From JBFHIJ01 sp041596515 (GTDB lineage: Bacteria > Bacteroidota > Ignavibacteria > Kapaibacteriales > UBA2268), in contig JBFHIJ010000010.1 in the NCBI GenBank assembly GCA_041596515.1, positions 42,677 to 106,676 of the forward strand: 64,000 nucleotides of DNA. Reading direction: 5' to 3'. The position numbers were made by a program, and so were the translations under genes. Position 1 is the stretch's first letter. Each line of letters starts with the position of its first letter. The notes beneath the pieces were generated by a model that saw only the letters and a program-made list of their open reading frames with translations, searched no databases and was not told the origin of the DNA. This document shows positions 63,635 to 64,000 of the stretch, one piece after another.

Positions 63635-64000
63635 ATGAAACAATTATTCAAGAATATTGGTGACCCATTACTCAGTTTATATACTCTGATGTTTAAAGAT
63701 AAAAAACTTGAATCAGAATATAGAAAATCGAACATAAAGAGGCACTTTTTATCCCAACGTATAATTTTGCTAACTGCAATTTTATTTTTTGCTGCGTTCG
63801 CATTTTACGATTTTAAAGTTCAACCTTACGAAGCTGAACATATAATTTTGGTAAGACTGGGAATTTTCTCTCCTATTTTACTATCGTTATGGTTATTATC
63901 TTCATTTCAAAAGATTAGAAACTATTATAATCTGATAGCCTCTATCATGGTTGTGATTTGTGCCTCAGGGATAAGTTATGTTATCTCCAATTCACCATTC
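63635..64000 (+). CDS. Membrane protein, N-terminal 122 residues only (cut by right edge)
   Basis: The ATG at 63635 is five bases after the hybrid kinase stop, so translation is probably coupled. A charged N-terminal part (KDKKLESEYRKSNIKRHFL) is followed by at least three hydrophobic segments (about 46-62, 75-95 and 103-118). The charged pre-segment and multi-helix start resemble membrane sensor regions of adenylate/guanylate cyclases or kinases. Family not decided from the visible part. Confidence 0.7.
   Translation, partial: MKQLFKNIGDPLLSLYTLMFKDKKLESEYRKSNIKRHFLSQRIILLTAILFFAAFAFYDFKVQPYEAEHIILVRLGIFSPILLSLWLLSSFQKIRNYYNLIASIMVVICASGISYVISNSPF

Overview
The window looks like part of the chromosome of a flagellated, Gram-negative, AT-rich bacterium of the Bacteroidota/Chlorobi side of the FCB group (Ignavibacteria- or Kapabacteria-like is my best guess, not proven). 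Reasons: a DUF2723 membrane protein, a DUF1460 protein, a DUF4834-like small protein, an LptE-type lipoprotein, surface proteins with an endosialidase-type (S74) chaperone end, and a Bacteroidota-style promoter (TTTG ... TAnnTTTG) in front of a tRNA gene. Classical Bacteroides relatives lack flagella, so the 12-kb flagellar cluster points to a deeper branch. Layout: 1-2.1 kb holds two surface proteins, one cut by the window edge. 2.3-8.3 kb (minus strand) holds a NarL-type regulator, NAD synthetase, a TolB-like periplasmic protein, a lone Hpt protein, the RNase P RNA gene, a C4 zinc-ribbon protein and a Nif3-family protein. 8.4-16 kb holds an outer-membrane protein, a lipoprotein, a six-PAS soluble histidine kinase and a fused LeuC-LeuD-type hydro-lyase. 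16-19 kb is a znuABC zinc import operon. 19-30 kb is mostly plus strand: an MltD/LysM transglycosylase, a GT9 transferase, an octanoyltransferase, Ppx/GppA, then (minus) YbjQ and thiolase, then (plus) an MBL hydrolase, LptE and a GT2 synthase. 30-33 kb (minus) is rodA-pdxA-ybaK. 33.1-45.3 kb (minus) is the flagellar cluster flgB-flgC-unknown-fliE-fliF-fliG-fliH-fliI-fliJ-motE-like-fliK-flgD-TIGR02530-flgE, ending in a terminator and headed by a MerR-like regulator. It covers rod, MS ring/switch, export ATPase and hook; the export gate, motors and flagellin must lie elsewhere. 46.4-55.3 kb holds an M29 peptidase, an MFS transporter, DUF2723, GT2, TraB/GumN and an SDR. A tRNA-Ser(GCU) and a type II restriction-modification pair sit at 55.4-57.6 kb. 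The last part holds a DUF1460 protein, RNase HI, two UmuD-like proteins in tandem, a deaminase, an outer-membrane barrel and a response-regulator/histidine-kinase hybrid, with a membrane protein cut by the right edge. The most interesting find is the UmuD-like pair at 59462-60332. The first protein keeps a UmuD-like Ala-Gly cleavage site and the general-base Lys but has Glu in place of the catalytic Ser. The second has Ser60 and Lys97 exactly as in UmuD but has lost the canonical cleavage site. They read like a substrate and a protease split onto two chains. Other items worth a look: a roughly 165-bp dispersed repeat present twice in opposite orientation, a CarH-like regulator without cobalamin-binding residues next to the flagellar genes, an unrecognised 99-residue flagellar-cluster protein, a structured leader before flgE, and an RNase HI with an extra C-terminal domain.
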